A DNA stretch of 64,000 nucleotides from assembly GCA_963556195.1 (NCBI GenBank), contig OY744520.1, positions 2,032,001-2,096,000 on the forward strand. Direction: 5' to 3'. Positions 1 to 12,229 of the stretch are shown here, piece by piece. This DNA is from Sepiola atlantica. Taxonomy: Eukaryota; Mollusca; Cephalopoda; Sepiida; Sepiolidae. Position 1 is the first letter of the stretch; the number at the start of each line of letters is the position of its first letter. A program made the position numbers and the translations under genes. The notes beneath the pieces were generated by a model, which was not told the origin of the DNA, did not search any database, and was given only the letters and a program-made list of their open reading frames with translations.

Positions 1-960
1 AGAAATTTTCTTCTGGTAGAATGTTTTCTTGTTCTTGTTGGTGCTTAACATTTCCAACATAGCACTTTGAAATTTCAATACTTTCGTCACTAACCATGTA
101 TTCATATTATGTGCACTTATTACCGAGAGAAAAAATAAGCCTTTTCAAACTTATTTACGCGTTCCATATAAAACAACAACAAAAACAAAGAAAAATCGAC
201 GGACTTTTTTGTCCTAGTCGAACAATTTAGATTTTAAAATATCGTTGGAAAATTACTCTAAATGGTTTTCGTTCTACTCAAGAACGAACACTTATTTTGC
301 AATCTTATGTTTTGAAGCGTTTACTTTTGTGGATTTGACACAGTACGACTTTTAACTTCTAACTGTAACTGTTATAATAAACAATTTTTCCGATAACACC
401 ATCTGAGTCTTTTTTCATAAATCTAACATCGCAATTTTTAGCAATGGTTATGTTGTATCCGACATAAATCCAAATTTTCCGTTGCCAGTGTTCTATACAA
501 CATAAGTCCAAGTTATGTTCGGTCCGAATAAATCCGAGTTCTCGTAATTCAGTAGAATATACATTTTATGACATAATTAATATTTTTAATCAATCTCCAA
601 ATATCTACATCCTAGAATTTTTCTCAATCTGTACAGATGCTTCATAACATATATTTTATCATTATTACACCAGGCTAAAAGTGCAGAAATAGTGATAATA
701 AAGATTCTCTACAAATACACATTGAAAAATAATGTCTAGTGTTTATTTTTGAAACATTTTCACAAAATATAAATTATACTGGATTAAAATGAATACTGTA
801 TTACAATATATGAACTATTTGAAATAATCTGTTAATCATTGAGCTTAATTTTTATCCGTCGTATTCAATATATCCTGGAGACTTATATTATTTTATTTAT
901 CAATCGAATTTATCTTGTGCCATATCATAGACATATAGAAATAGTTTAAGTGCTTTACCT
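1..960. other. AT-rich sequence, nothing recognised
   Basis: No open frame of coding character, no tandem array and no RNA gene is visible. The first 40 bases loosely resemble the motif near 62240-62310 (a TTTTCTTCTGGT stretch), so the left edge may be part of a dispersed repeat, but the overlap is too short to call. Confidence 0.5.
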
Positions 961-1180
961 TTAAATATATATATATATATATATATAAAATGTATTTTTA
1001 TGTAATTATTTTTATTGGTGATTGCAGCGTTCGTTGTTTTTTTGCTTACTATTATTTCGATTGTCTCACTTCCTAAGTGATTAAGATGCAGAAAATTGCA
1101 TTATTAGTCGTCCTTAACTTCATAGGACGCATTTTTCGTTAATATATTTTTTAAATTTATTTATACGTACATAAAAGTAA

Positions 1181-1222
1181 TACATAGACACGTGTTTCTG
1201 GCTCACAGCCGTCATCAGCATG
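1181..1222 (-). ncRNA. Hammerhead ribozyme, type I, minimal palindromic stem III
   Basis: The minus strand reads CATG-CTGATGA-C-GGCT-GTG-AGCC-A-GAAA-CACGTG-TC-TATG. The invariant CUGAUGA box (plus 1212-1218) and GAAA box (plus 1195-1198) are intact. Stem II is GGCU/AGCC with a C/A mismatch at its base. Stem III is the palindrome CACGUG, and the cleavage triplet ends in UC at plus 1188-1187. Stem I is only CAUG/UAUG, with one G-U pair. Minimal palindromic stem III hammerheads are known to act as dimers in Penelope-like elements and metazoan retrozymes. Activity here is inferred, not shown. Confidence 0.7.
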
Positions 1223-1295
1223 ACTAACTAACACAGAGATCGAACCTTCGATATTAATGTCTATAGTCCAGCGTTCTACCACTGGACCAAGACGC
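1181..1295 (-). mobile_element. tRNA-headed SINE with hammerhead ribozyme (family C)
   Basis: Reading the minus strand from about 1295, there is a pol III A-box-like stretch (TGGTCCAGTGGTAGAACG) and, about 35 bases on, a B-box-like stretch (GGTTCGATCTC, near 1239-1249). A hammerhead core follows at 1222-1181. A tRNA-like promoter upstream of a hammerhead is the layout known for the schistosome Sm-alpha satellite/SINE. The tRNA part does not fold into a full cloverleaf by eye, so it is a SINE head rather than a tRNA gene. Ends and target duplication are not resolved. Confidence 0.6.
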
Positions 1296-1483
1296 TCTGT
1301 CTAGAAATATGTACGATTTTTATCACCCAAAAATGTACTTATATGTAATTATTTTTATTGGTGATTGCAGCGTTCGTTGTTATTTTGCTTTATATACATA
1401 TAGATATATATATATAAATATGTATATATAAATATTTATATATATAAACATATATATATACATATATATATAAATATATGTAA

Positions 1484-1494
<11 letters not shown>

Positions 1495-1557
<63 letters not shown>
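1495..1557. repeat. (TA)n microsatellite
   Basis: Uninterrupted TA dinucleotides, preceded from about 1385 by a longer degenerate TATATA/CATATA stretch. Open frames read through it are Tyr-Ile repeats and are not genes. Confidence 0.95.
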
Positions 1558-1559
<2 letters not shown>

Positions 1560-1732
1560 TGTGCAGGTTCGAATGATTTCGATGGTAATCCGAGTAAGAT
1601 AGCTCAATGTAGATTTAAACAGAGAATGGGAAAACATTTAAATGTGGTTGGTTATACATTTGATGAGACCGATCTTGGTCGAAATAAGTCATAACGTCTA
1701 CAATCCGAATTCGTGTCTAGGTTTTCCCCTCT

Positions 1733-1737
<5 letters not shown>

Positions 1738-1790
<53 letters not shown>

Positions 1791-1798
1791 ATATATAT
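1738..1798. repeat. (TA)n microsatellite
   Basis: About 60 bp of TA repeats with one TTTA interruption. Confidence 0.95.
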
Positions 1799-1859
1799 TA
1801 ATACATATATTCGTCTTTTTACAGGTATTATATTAGTCTTCAAATAACAGAATGTCTCA

Positions 1860-2940
1860 GATTACAGCAAGGGTTTCAAATAACCTTCAATTCCTCCGTG
1901 ATTTGTGAAGGGCACCATTTTCTTCATTAAATTCCAATTTGGCCATTGGGACAAATGACTAGAAAGTTAATATAGACGTGAGCTTTGCATTATCTCGTTA
2001 ATGTTTCTCTGGCGTATATTTTCTAAACCTCCCTTAGTTTAGGTGTCGTAATTGTCGACGTCGACAGGTTTCGCAAATCTAATCTAACGCCATTGCAGTT
2101 GTGTCCATTGTCAATGTCTCCCAAGCTATTCACCGTTTTATAGTTTCCCCTACAGCGAGGTTTTGTCGTGGACGACAAGAACCCACTGAGATCTGAATCA
2201 ATGCCATTTTCTATCGCCCGGTGCAGAGTAATTATGAAGTTGATCGTTTAGCGCTCTATTCTCCAGACATTTTGCAATTTCTTCTGTCGCTTGATAATAT
2301 ACATTTCTTATCACCTGCTGCATGTCATTCAATCTAGATGACGTTTTAATACTAATACGAATTTTACATTTATTATAATAACACTAGTGCGGTACACATA
2401 TCTTGGATGTGGCGAATGCGAATGACTAAACTCATATTTATAAACAACTAGCAAAATACCAGTTATGAGATGGGTGTTTATTAATAAATTATTAATTAAT
2501 TATTGATTCATTTTTATGTTTAGTAATATAGGTAATTCACCAAATATTACATGTTTTACACACCTTTTCTGCACTTTCACAAAGATTGCAACCGAGAAAT
2601 ATATATTACTAAACTTTATGTCTTGAATCCTTATTCAAATGTTGATGAAAATACATTAAATTATTTTTATTCTAGAGATTTTTAGTCCTGATTATTAATT
2701 TAAATTAAGACAACCTTCCGTATTTGGTGTTTAATAACCATGACTTGGATTTCATGCACGTTTGAAATATTTTAATTTTAAAATCGATGATTGTGCCCGA
2801 ATTATGTCCAATAACAACCATTTGAAATACTCTAAAATACTTAAATTTTTGGAATTATTTATGTCTATTACATATGATTAACATTTCATCAATAGAGCTT
2901 CTAGTCCCACATACAAAGAGGTGTAAAGATTATAACTATA
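1860..2940. other. AT-rich sequence, no gene
   Basis: No coding frame or RNA gene recognised. Near 2448-2480, the CTAGCAAAATACC start and a downstream GATGGGTG suggest an eroded relative of the CCCGTC...GACGGG palindromic repeat seen at 2956, 32896 and 56573. Confidence 0.45.
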
Positions 2941-2949
2941 TATTATACT

Positions 2950-3522
2950 TGTAGAATACCCGTCTAAGGACGGGTATAAGCAATACATATAGAATTACTT
3001 TTACATTTTAATGTATTTCTTTCTTTAGGGATATGGTACGGGTCCGTTTGTAGCCCCTTAAATGATAAAGTTTACAAAAAATAATAATGTTCTTGCATTA
3101 CTCACCCTGTTGCCTAGAATACATATTCCATGGCTCATAATGATGAGTTCAATTGTTTCTGATTTTACCAACTGCATAATATTATTGACGCTCATGCGTG
3201 CAACCTGATCCTGTTTAAATGTACACTTTGAGATAAGTCAACATTTCATGTAGAGCAATTATCTTTATACATCGTTTGAACCTAACTTATTTCAAAAGGT
3301 TTGGAAGCCGGGACGAGTTTGGATGGCGCATCCCTTAAATCGTAATGTTTACAAGGAATAATGTGGCCATACGGCTAACTGTGTTGCCCTAAATATATAT
3401 TTAAAAATTCATAATGATCGGTTCATAAAGAAACTTTATATATATGAACCCCAGTAAATTTTAACATTTACAAACAAAATAACGTCTCCATGATACTCAT
3501 CAACATTCATAATAATCCGTTC

Positions 3523-3530
<8 letters not shown>
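2950..3530. repeat. Dispersed repeat with palindromic CCCGTC/GACGGG head
   Basis: It opens with the perfect hairpin ATACCCGTC-TAAG-GACGGGTAT (2956-2977). The body contains degenerate internal repeats built on phrases such as AAAGTTTACAAAAAATAATA, 'gtgttgcctagaatacatattc' and 'cataatgatcggttcat' (about 3055-3150, 3340-3430, 3455-3520). A related copy occupies 56573-56990, and its head alone is seen at 32896-32919. No protein is encoded, so this is a non-autonomous dispersed repeat of unknown class. Confidence 0.55.
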
Positions 3531-3599
<69 letters not shown>

Positions 3600-3642
3600 A
3601 GCAATGAAAATATATATTGCCATATATATTTTCATTGCTTAC
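3530..3642. repeat. (TA)n tract followed by perfect 21-bp inverted repeat
   Basis: After about 67 bp of TA repeats comes AGTAAGCAATGAAAATATAT..., a 21-base arm that is repeated perfectly in reverse after a 6-base spacer (TTGCCA). The whole could extrude as a hairpin. No transposon end motif was recognised. Confidence 0.8.
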
Positions 3643-3747
3643 TACCTAGCTCTACTTACGTATCGAGCACTGTTGAAGTAAATACTGAAAACTGACACAT
3701 AAAAAAATTATATCTTCTTATAATATTTTATGTGGAGACATGAAGTA

Positions 3748-3750
<3 letters not shown>

Positions 3751-3831
<81 letters not shown>
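3751..3831. repeat. (TA)n microsatellite
   Basis: About 80 bp of uninterrupted TA dinucleotides. Confidence 0.95.
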
Positions 3832-3835
<4 letters not shown>

Positions 3836-4245
3836 TGTCTAACGTTCTATATAGACAGATAACATTAGTACCAAGCATTGCCGTGTATTATCTAATATAA
3901 AAAGTCGGGCGGATTTTAACTTTAGGACCAAAAAGTAATGCATCTGATGAATTCGATAGTTGAATTGTCTTGCAAGTTATTATTATTGTATTTGACAAAA
4001 ATAAATTGAAAATGCAATCTATTTCATAGATGTATTATGTAGCTAAGATTTTCACCATTTCAGGCATGGTTTTAAATTAAGTTTAAGAATTAAGAAAACC
4101 TTATATTACAGTGATCGATTCGGTGAAAAAGAAAACTATAAGATGAATAATTAAATAAAATAATATATCCATTATTCGTCACTTGGACATTGTTTATTTC
4201 AATATAGACTACATACTCATTGCAACATTTTCTTAAGTAAAACCC

Positions 4246-7058
4246 AGTTAACGATCTACAATTGTCTATTTAATTGACTACGCATGATAAATGTAATTTT
4301 TGTTTTTCTAATCGAGTTAATAATCTGTTGTCTGAAAGTTCTCTTAATTTTACTTACTTTACTTAACGATCAACAGCGGTTTTTTTCATTGGCAACGCAT
4401 AATTAATGAAATCATTGTTGTTCTAATCGAGTCAAACATCTGTCGACCGAAAGTTTTCTTACATTTTAGTTACTTTACTTAACGATCTACCCTGGCCTTC
4501 TTAGTTTGCTATGCATGGTCACAACAATTATTGTTGTTCTAATCCAGTCAGAAATCTGTTGTCTAAAATTTCTCTTACATTTTATTTATTTACTTAACGA
4601 TCTGCCCCAACTTTTTTCATTGACTTCACATATTCAATTTCATTCCTGTTGTTTAAACCAAGTCAAAAATCTGTTGTCTGAAATTTCTCTTACATTTTAT
4701 TTATTTACTTAACGATCTGCCCCAACTTTTTTCTTTGACTTCACATATTCAATGTCATTCCTGTTGTTTAAACCAAGTCAAAAATCTGTTGTCTGAAATT
4801 TCTCTTACATTTTATTTATTTACTTAACGATCTACACCGGACTTTTTCATTTACTACGTATGGTCAATAAAATTCTTGTTGTTCTAATCGAGTAAAAAAT
4901 CTTTGTCGTAAAGTTATCATCCATTGTACTTACGTTACTTAACGATCCACACCGGCTTTCTAGTTAGCTCCGCATTATCAGTGAAATAATTGTTGTTCTA
5001 ATCGAGTAAAACATCCGTTATCTGAAAGTTCTCTTACATTTTACTTACTTTACTTAACGATCTACACCGGCTTTATTTATTCGCGACGCATGGTCAATGA
5101 AGTTCTTGTTCTAATTGAGTTAAAATCTGTTTTCTGAAAGTTCTTTTACATTTTACTTTATCAAACGATATACACCGGCATTTTTTTTGCTACGCATACT
5201 CAACGAAATTCTTGTTGTTCGTAATCGACTCAAAAATGTGTTGTTTGAAAAATCTCATACATTTTACTTATTTTACTTAACGATCTACTCTAACTTTTCA
5301 ATTAGCTTCGCGTAATCAATGTAATTTTTGTTGTTTTAATCGACTCAAAAATCTGTTTACACACCGGACCTTTTGATTGGCTACGCATGGTCAATGAAAA
5401 TCTTGATCTTCTAATAGAGTAAGAAATTTTTAGTCTTAAAGTTCTCTTACATTTTCCTTACTTTACTGAATGATCTAGGTGTTCTTTTTTTATTGGCTAA
5501 CATGGTCAATGAAATTCTTCTTGTTCTAATCGAGTTAAAATCTGTTGTCGTAAAGTTCTCTTCCATTTTACTTACTTTACTTAACGGTCTACACCGGCGT
5601 TTCTCATTAGCTTACCATGGTCAATGAAATTCCGGTTCTAATCGAGTCAAACATCTGTTGCTGTTGCTATTTATTTAATTCATTTTACAATTTACACCTG
5701 TTTTATTTATTAGCTAAGCATGGTCAATGAATCCCTTGTTGTTTTAATCGAGTTAAAAGTGTGTTGTTTGAATATTCTCTTACATTTTACTTACTTTAAT
5801 TGACGATCTTTCCTATTGTCAATAGAATTATTGTACCAATCAAGTGAAAAATCTGTTGTCTAAATGTTCTCTTACTTACTTAACGATCTACACCGGCCTA
5901 TGTCATTCACTTGGCATTGTCAATGAACTCATTGTAGTTCTAATTGAGTAAAAAATATGCTGTCATAAATATCTAATTCATTTTACCTACTTTAATTAAC
6001 AATTTACACCGGCCTTTTTAATTAGCTACGCATAATACATGAACTTCTTGTTCAAATCGAGTATAAAATCTTTTGTCTGAAAGTTCTTTTAGATTTTATT
6101 TACTTTACTAAACAATTTATTCTAGCCTTTTTTTTTATTGGCGACGCATGGCCAATGACATTCCTGTTCTTTTAATCGAGTAAAAAATCTCTTACATTTT
6201 ACTTACTCTATTTAACGATCCACACCGGCGATTTTCATTCGCTCCTCATGGTCAATGAAATTCTTGTTGTTCTAATCGAGTAAAAAATATGTTGTCTTAA
6301 AGTTCTCTGATATTTTACTCATTTAATGACGATCTACCTTATCCTTTTCTATTGGCTACGCATGGTCAATGTAATTCTTGTTTTTTGTATCCAGTCAAAA
6401 TTCTGTTGTCAGAAAGTTCTCTTACATTTTACTTACTTTACTTAACGATCTACACCGACTTTTCTCACTGACTACGCACAATCAATTTCTAATCGATTCA
6501 CAAATCTGTTGTCTGAAAATTCTCTTACATTTTACTTACTTACTTAACGATCTATCCCGACGTTTTTCATTGACTACGCACTGTCAATAACATTCTTGTT
6601 GTTCTAATCAAGTCAAAAATCTGTTGTCGCAAAGTTCTCTTATATTTTACTTGTTTACTTAACGATCTACACCAGCCTTATGTATTGGCTTCTGATGGTC
6701 AATGACATTCTTGTGCTAATCGAGTCAAAAGTCTGTTATCTCAAAGTTCATTTACAATTTACTTACTTTACTTAAAGATTTACACCTGCTGTCAGCCAAA
6801 AACTTGTGTTCTGAAAGTTCTCTCACATTTTACTGACTTTATTTTACGATCTAAACCGGCTTATTGACTTAGATAGTCAAGGTTAATAACGTTTTCGTTG
6901 TTCTAATCGAGTAAAAAATCTGTTAAGTTCTGTTAAATTTAACTTACTTTACTAAACGATCTACAACGGCCTTTTCATTTGCTACGCATAGTCAATGAGT
7001 TTTGTTCTAATCTAGTCAAAAACTGTTGTCTACAAGGTCTCTTGCATTTTACTTACTT
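4246..7058 (+). repeat. Degenerate satellite, about 116-bp unit (left block)
   Basis: Roughly 24 tandem units. Recurrent phrases in order are TTGTTGTTCTAATCGAGTCA, AAATCTGTTGTCTGAAAGTT, CTCTTACATTTTACTTACTT, TACTTAACGATCTACACCGG, and 'cctttttcattggctac' with 'gcatggtcaatgaaattc'. Units are diverged by point changes and small indels, and some are truncated (for example near 5690 and 6790), so the array is old. Short open frames inside it are one-unit translations and not genes. The array continues at 8777 after an insert. Confidence 0.95.
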
Positions 7059-7309
7059 AGCAGGGCTACCCGGCGTTGCTTGTGGTCATTAAAACATAAA
7101 ATAGATGAAAAATAACGTGTGTAACATCTTTATATTCAAATTTCTATTTCTCTCCCTCTCTCTTCCCTGGTCGCCCCATTGCACCGCTACTTTCTCATTT
7201 TGCCTTTTGCGAAAGCTTTTTCTTCCCCACCATTTTTCTTCCGTTGCCCAGGGCAAAAGTATGACATAATTCTATAAACAGTACCACCTCTGACTGCGCC
7301 TTCTATACA

Positions 7310-7970
7310 GGTCTTTATCGCCGCCCCGGTGCTCATACTATATATGTACGTATCGCAGCCTCAGTGCGCATACTATATACGTACCTATCTCTGCCCCAGT
7401 GTAGATACTATATAAGTACGTATCGCCGCCCCGGTGCGCAAGCTATATACGTACCTATCGCTGCCGCTGTGCACATGCTATATACGTAGCTATTGCCGTC
7501 CTGGTGCGCAAAATATATACGTACCTATCGCCGCCCCGGTGCGTATACAATATACGTACATATCGCCGCCCCAGTGCACATGATATATACGTACCTATTG
7601 TCTCCCCGGTGCGCATACAATATACGTACCTATCACTGCCCCAGTGCAGATACTATATAAGTACCTATCGCCGCCCCGGTGCGCGTACTACATAAGTACC
7701 TATTGCCTCCCCGGTGCGAATGCTAAATACATACCTATCTCCGCTCCGGTGCGCATTCTATATACGTACCTATTGCCGCCCTGGTGCGCATACTATATAC
7801 ATACCTATCGCCGCCGCGGTGCGAATACTATATACGTACCTATCGCCGCCCCAGTGCGCATACTATATTCGTACATATCGCCGCCCCGGTGCGCATACTA
7901 TATACTTACTTATCTCTGCAAGCGTGCGCATACTATATATGTACCTATCTCGAGCCCAGTTCGCATTCCT
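7310..7970 (+). repeat. 35-bp minisatellite, about 19 units
   Basis: Each unit contains TATATACGTACCTATCGCCG followed by 'ccccggtgcgcatac'. Base composition is far more GC-rich than the surroundings. Because 35 is not a multiple of 3 and no frame of the unit has a stop, the array is open in several frames and yields a protein-like track of about 110 residues rich in Tyr, Pro and Arg. I treat that as a by-product of the repeat rather than a gene. Confidence 0.95.
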
Positions 7971-8159
7971 AAGAACCTATATTAATGCGCCCCTGTTGTA
8001 TCAAAGAACCAAAATTGTGTTTATTTATGTTTTGTCACTGTCATAAAAATAAATTATATTAATGCGCCCCTGTTGTATCCAAGTACAAAAATCAAGTTCA
8101 TTCATTTAGTGTCACTATCATAAAAAAGAACTCATATTAATGAGCCCTGTTTAAATTTA

Positions 8160-8565
8160 AGAAAAAAAAATTGCCCCACCCCCCAAAAATGTTTACTCCC
8201 CCTACCGTAAGAAATATTTTAAGTTCAAGAAAAACATTTTTTAAAAATTTCCCCACCCCCTCCAAAAATTTTTTACTCTACACCCCGAACTTTTTTTTAC
8301 TCTCCCCCAACCCTGAGAAATATTTTAAGAAAAATTTGCCCCACCCCCAAGACATTTTCCCCGCCCCAAAATTTGTTCACCTTTCAACCCTTACCCCCAC
8401 CCACCTGTAAAAAAATATTTACTTTTCCCCAGCCATGAGAAATATTTTCGGTTAAAAAAAAAATGAATTGCCCCCCCCCTCAATATAAGTTTACCCTCCT
8501 CCCCGCCCACCCCTCAAAATTTTTACCTTCCACCCTACCATAAAAATATTTTAAGTTCAAGAAAA
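8160..8565. repeat. C-rich/A-rich degenerate minisatellite
   Basis: Irregular units of roughly 60-90 bp alternate C runs, A runs and the phrase GAAATATTTTAAG. The reverse complement of this unit occurs at 22685-22925 (TTAACTAAAAATATTTCTAT with G runs), so the two arrays are inverted copies of one family. Confidence 0.75.
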
Positions 8566-8776
8566 AAAGGTAGGAAGTTTTTGAGTGAGAGGGAAACAAG
8601 AAAGAAAGGAAAGAAGGATGTTAGTGTGAGTGAATTTCTTCCTGACACTCTTTTCCTCTGACGTCATTTCCTGTTAAAATCATGACTTGCATTATTTCTC
8701 AAATTATACATGATATCATTGGTTTCTTCTCAAATTAGTACTAAATAAGGTTAATCATGGAGGAAAAAGCTACTCC

Positions 8777-11700
8777 CCATTGAATGAAATTCTTGTTGTT
8801 AAAAAGTTCTCTTACATATTAATTACTTTTACTAACTATTAATTACTTTTACTAACGATCTACCCGGGCTTTTTCCATTGGCTACGCATTGTTAATGAAA
8901 TTCTTGTTCTCACCGAGTCTAACATATGTTGTTTTCATATTCTCTTACATTAAACTTACGTTACTAAACGATCAACCCTGGCCAATTTCATGGTGAATGT
9001 TGTTTTTGTTTTTCTAATCGAGTATAAAATCTGTTGTCTAAAAGTTATTTTACATTTTACTTACTTTGATAAACGATCTACACTGGATTTTTTATTTGCC
9101 TGAATTAATCAATGTAATTCTTGTTGTTTTAATCGAGTCAAAATCTTTTGGTGGAAAGTTCTCTTAAATGTTACTTACTTTATTTAACGATCTACACCGG
9201 CCTTTTCCATTAACTGCGAATGGTCAATGTAATTCTTGCTGTTGTAATCGAGACAAACATCCATTGTTTGAAAGGTCTCTTACATTTTACTTACGTTCCT
9301 AAACACTGGCCTTTTTCATTGGCTACGCATGGTGAATGTTGTTCTTGTTCTAATCGAGTCAAAATCTGTTGTCTAAAAGTTCTGCAACATTTTACTTACT
9401 TTACTTAACGATCTACACCGGCCTTTTATTTTGGCTACGCTTGGTCAAAAATCTGGTATCTGAATATTCTCTCAAATTTTACTTGTTTTGCTTAACAGTC
9501 TTAACCGACCTCATGAATTGGCTTCGCATGGTCAATGAAATTCTTATTGTTCTAATCGAGTCATAAATCAGTTGTCTGAAACGTCTCTTACATTTTACTT
9601 ACTTTACATAACAATCTACACCTGATTTTTTCATTGCATGGTCAATGAAACGTTTGTGGTTCTAATCGAGTCAAAAGTCTGTTGTCTGAAAGTTTTCTTA
9701 TATTTTACTTACTTTACTTAACGTTCTACCGTTGTTTTTTACATTGGCTACGCACGGTCAATAAAATTCGTGTTGTGCTGATCGTGTCAGAAATCTGTAG
9801 TCTGAAAGTTCTCTTACATTTACGCAATTTACTTAACAATCTACACCGGCTTTTTATATCGGCTTCGCATGGTTAATTAAATTATTGTTGTTTAAATCGA
9901 GTCAAAAATCCGGTATCTGAATATTCTCTCCCAGTTTACTTATTTTACCAAACAGTCTACACCAACCCTTTTCTATTGGCTTTGCATGGTCAATAAAATT
10001 CTTGTTTTTCTAGTCGAGTCATAAATCAGTTGTCTGAAAAGTCTCGTACATTTTACTTAACGATCAACCACGGCCTTTTTCATTAGCTAAGGACGGACAA
10101 TTAAATTCTTGTTGTTCGTATTGAGTCAAAAGTCTGTTGTCTGAAAGTTTTCTTATATTTTACTTATTTTTCTTAACGATCTACACCAGCCTTTTACATC
10201 GGCTTCGCATGGTCAATTAAATTCTCGTGGTTCTAATCGAGTCAAAAATCGGTTGTCTAAAAATCTCTTACATTATATTAACTTTACTTAACGATCTACA
10301 CCGGTGGTTTTCATTTGCTACGTATGGTCAATGACATTTTACTTGTTCTAATTGAGTAAACACTCTATTGTCTGAAAGTTCTGTTTAATTTTACTTACTT
10401 TACTTTACGATCTACACCGGCTTTTTTCATTGGCTTTGCATGGTCAATGAACTTCTTGTTTTTCTATCCGAGTCAGAAATCTGTTGTCTGAAACGTCTCT
10501 TACATATTACTTTATTTACTTCACGATCTCTACTGGCTTTTTTCATTGGCTACGCAGGGTCAATGAAATTCTTGTTGTTTAAATCGAGTCTAAAATCTGG
10601 TATCTGAATATTCTCTCACATTTTACTTATTTTACTTAACAGTCTACACCGACCTTTTTCATTGGCGTCGCATAGTCTGCAAAATTCTTGTTGTTCTAAT
10701 CGAATCAGAAATCAGTTGTCTGAAAGTTCTCATACATTTTACTCACTTTATCTAACGAACTATACCGGCCTTATTCATTGACTAGGCATGGTCAATTAAA
10801 TTGTTGTTGTTCTACTTGAGTCAGAAATTTGTTGTCTTACATGCTGCTTACTTTACGTAACGATCAACTCTGGCTTTTGTTAAGTGAATACGCATGGCCA
10901 ATGAAATTTTGTTGTTTTAATCGAGTCAAAAATCTGTTGTCTGAATGTTCTGTTTCATTTTCCTTACTTTACTTAACGATCTACACCGGGGGTTTTCATT
11001 TGCTACGCATGTTTAATCAAATTCTTGTTGTTTAAATTGAATAAGAATCTGGTGTCGTAATATTTTCTCATATTTTACTGATTTTACTAAACAGACTACA
11101 CTTACCTTTTTAATTGGCTTCACATAGTCAATAAACGTCTTGTTGTTCTAATCGAGTCATAGATCAGTGGTCTGAATATACTCTCAGACTTTACATACTT
11201 CACTTCACGTTCTACACCGGCCTATTACATTGGCTAGGCATGGTTAATGAAGTTTTTGTTGTTCTAATCGACTCAAACATCGGTTGTCTGAATGTTCTCT
11301 CACATTTTATTTATTTTACTTAACAATATACACTAGCCTTTTACATCGACTTCGCATGGTCAATTACATTCTTGTTGTTCTAATGGACTCATAAATCGGT
11401 TGTTTAAAAGATCTCTAACATTTTATTTACTTTACTTAACGATCTACACCGGGGTTTTTCATTTGATACACATGTTCAATGAAATTCCTGTTGTTGTAGT
11501 CGAGCCAAGCATCTCTTGTTTGAAAGTTCTATAACATTTTATTTACTTAACGATCTTTATCGTCATTTTTCATTGGCTACACATCGTCAATAACATTTTT
11601 GTTGTTCTAATTGAGTCTAAAATCTGTTGCCTGGAAGTATTTTTTACATTTTAACGATATTTACCTGCTATTTTGTATAAGTAACGGATGGTCAATGTAA

Positions 11701-12215
11701 TTCTTCTTGTGGTAGTCGAGTCAAAAAACTGTTGTCTGAAAGTCCTCTAAATTTTACTTACTATACTTAACAATCTACACCGGGGATGTTTATTGGCTAC
11801 GCATAGTCAATCACATACTTGTTGTTTAAATCGAGTCAAAAGTCTGGTATCTGAATATTCTCTCACATTTTCCTTATTTTACTTAACATTCTACACCGAC
11901 CTTTTTCAGTGGCTTTGCATGTTCAATGAGATCTTTGTGGTTCTAATCGAGTTAAAAGTCAGTTGTCAGAAAGTTCTCTTACATCTTACTTACTTTACTT
12001 AACGATCTACACCGCCATTTCACATTTGCTACCTATGGTTAATGGAATTGTTGTTCTTATTGATTCATAAATCTGTTGTCTGAAAGTTCTCTTATATTTG
12101 ACTTCACTTAACAATCTACCCCGGCCTTTTTCATTGGCTACGCATGGTCAATGAATTTCTTGTTGTTCTAATCAATTAAATAATCTGTTGTCTTAAATCT
12201 CCGTTACATTTTACG
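8777..12215 (+). repeat. Degenerate satellite, about 116-bp unit (right block)
   Basis: About 30 further units of the same satellite as 4246-7058, in the same orientation. Variants such as ATCTGGTATCTGAATATTCT recur every few units (near 9450, 9910, 10590, 11845), which suggests that multi-unit blocks were duplicated. No gene lies within it. Confidence 0.95.
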
Positions 12216-12229
12216 TACTTAATCTCGTT

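Larger units (their letters stand above)
988..1390. repeat. 60-bp direct repeats flanking a SINE-like segment
   Basis: Two copies of about 60 bp (988-1047 and 1331-1390) share the block TTATTGGTGATTGCAGCGTT and differ at only a few positions. Each lies against a (TA)n tract on its outer side. The segment between them holds a minus-strand tRNA-like sequence and a hammerhead core. Sixty bases is too long for an ordinary target duplication, so the repeats are either part of a larger tandem family or terminal repeats of a composite element. Confidence 0.6.
7059..8776. other. Insert interrupting the satellite
   Basis: The satellite stops inside the unit at ...ATTTTACTTACTT and resumes at TTGAATGAAATTCTTG, about 45 consensus bases further along, so insertion came with loss of part of a unit. 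The insert opens with AGCAGGGCTACCCGGCGTTG and then holds a pyrimidine-rich stretch (7140-7250), a 35-bp minisatellite (7310-7970), short AT-rich repeats near 7985-8150 and a C-rich/A-rich array (8160-8565). No transposase or terminal inverted repeat is visible. Confidence 0.6.

Noticed and set aside
4246..12215. CRISPR-like array
   Set aside because: Repeats are contiguous, diverged 116-bp satellite units with no unique spacers or cas genes, in eukaryotic-type DNA.
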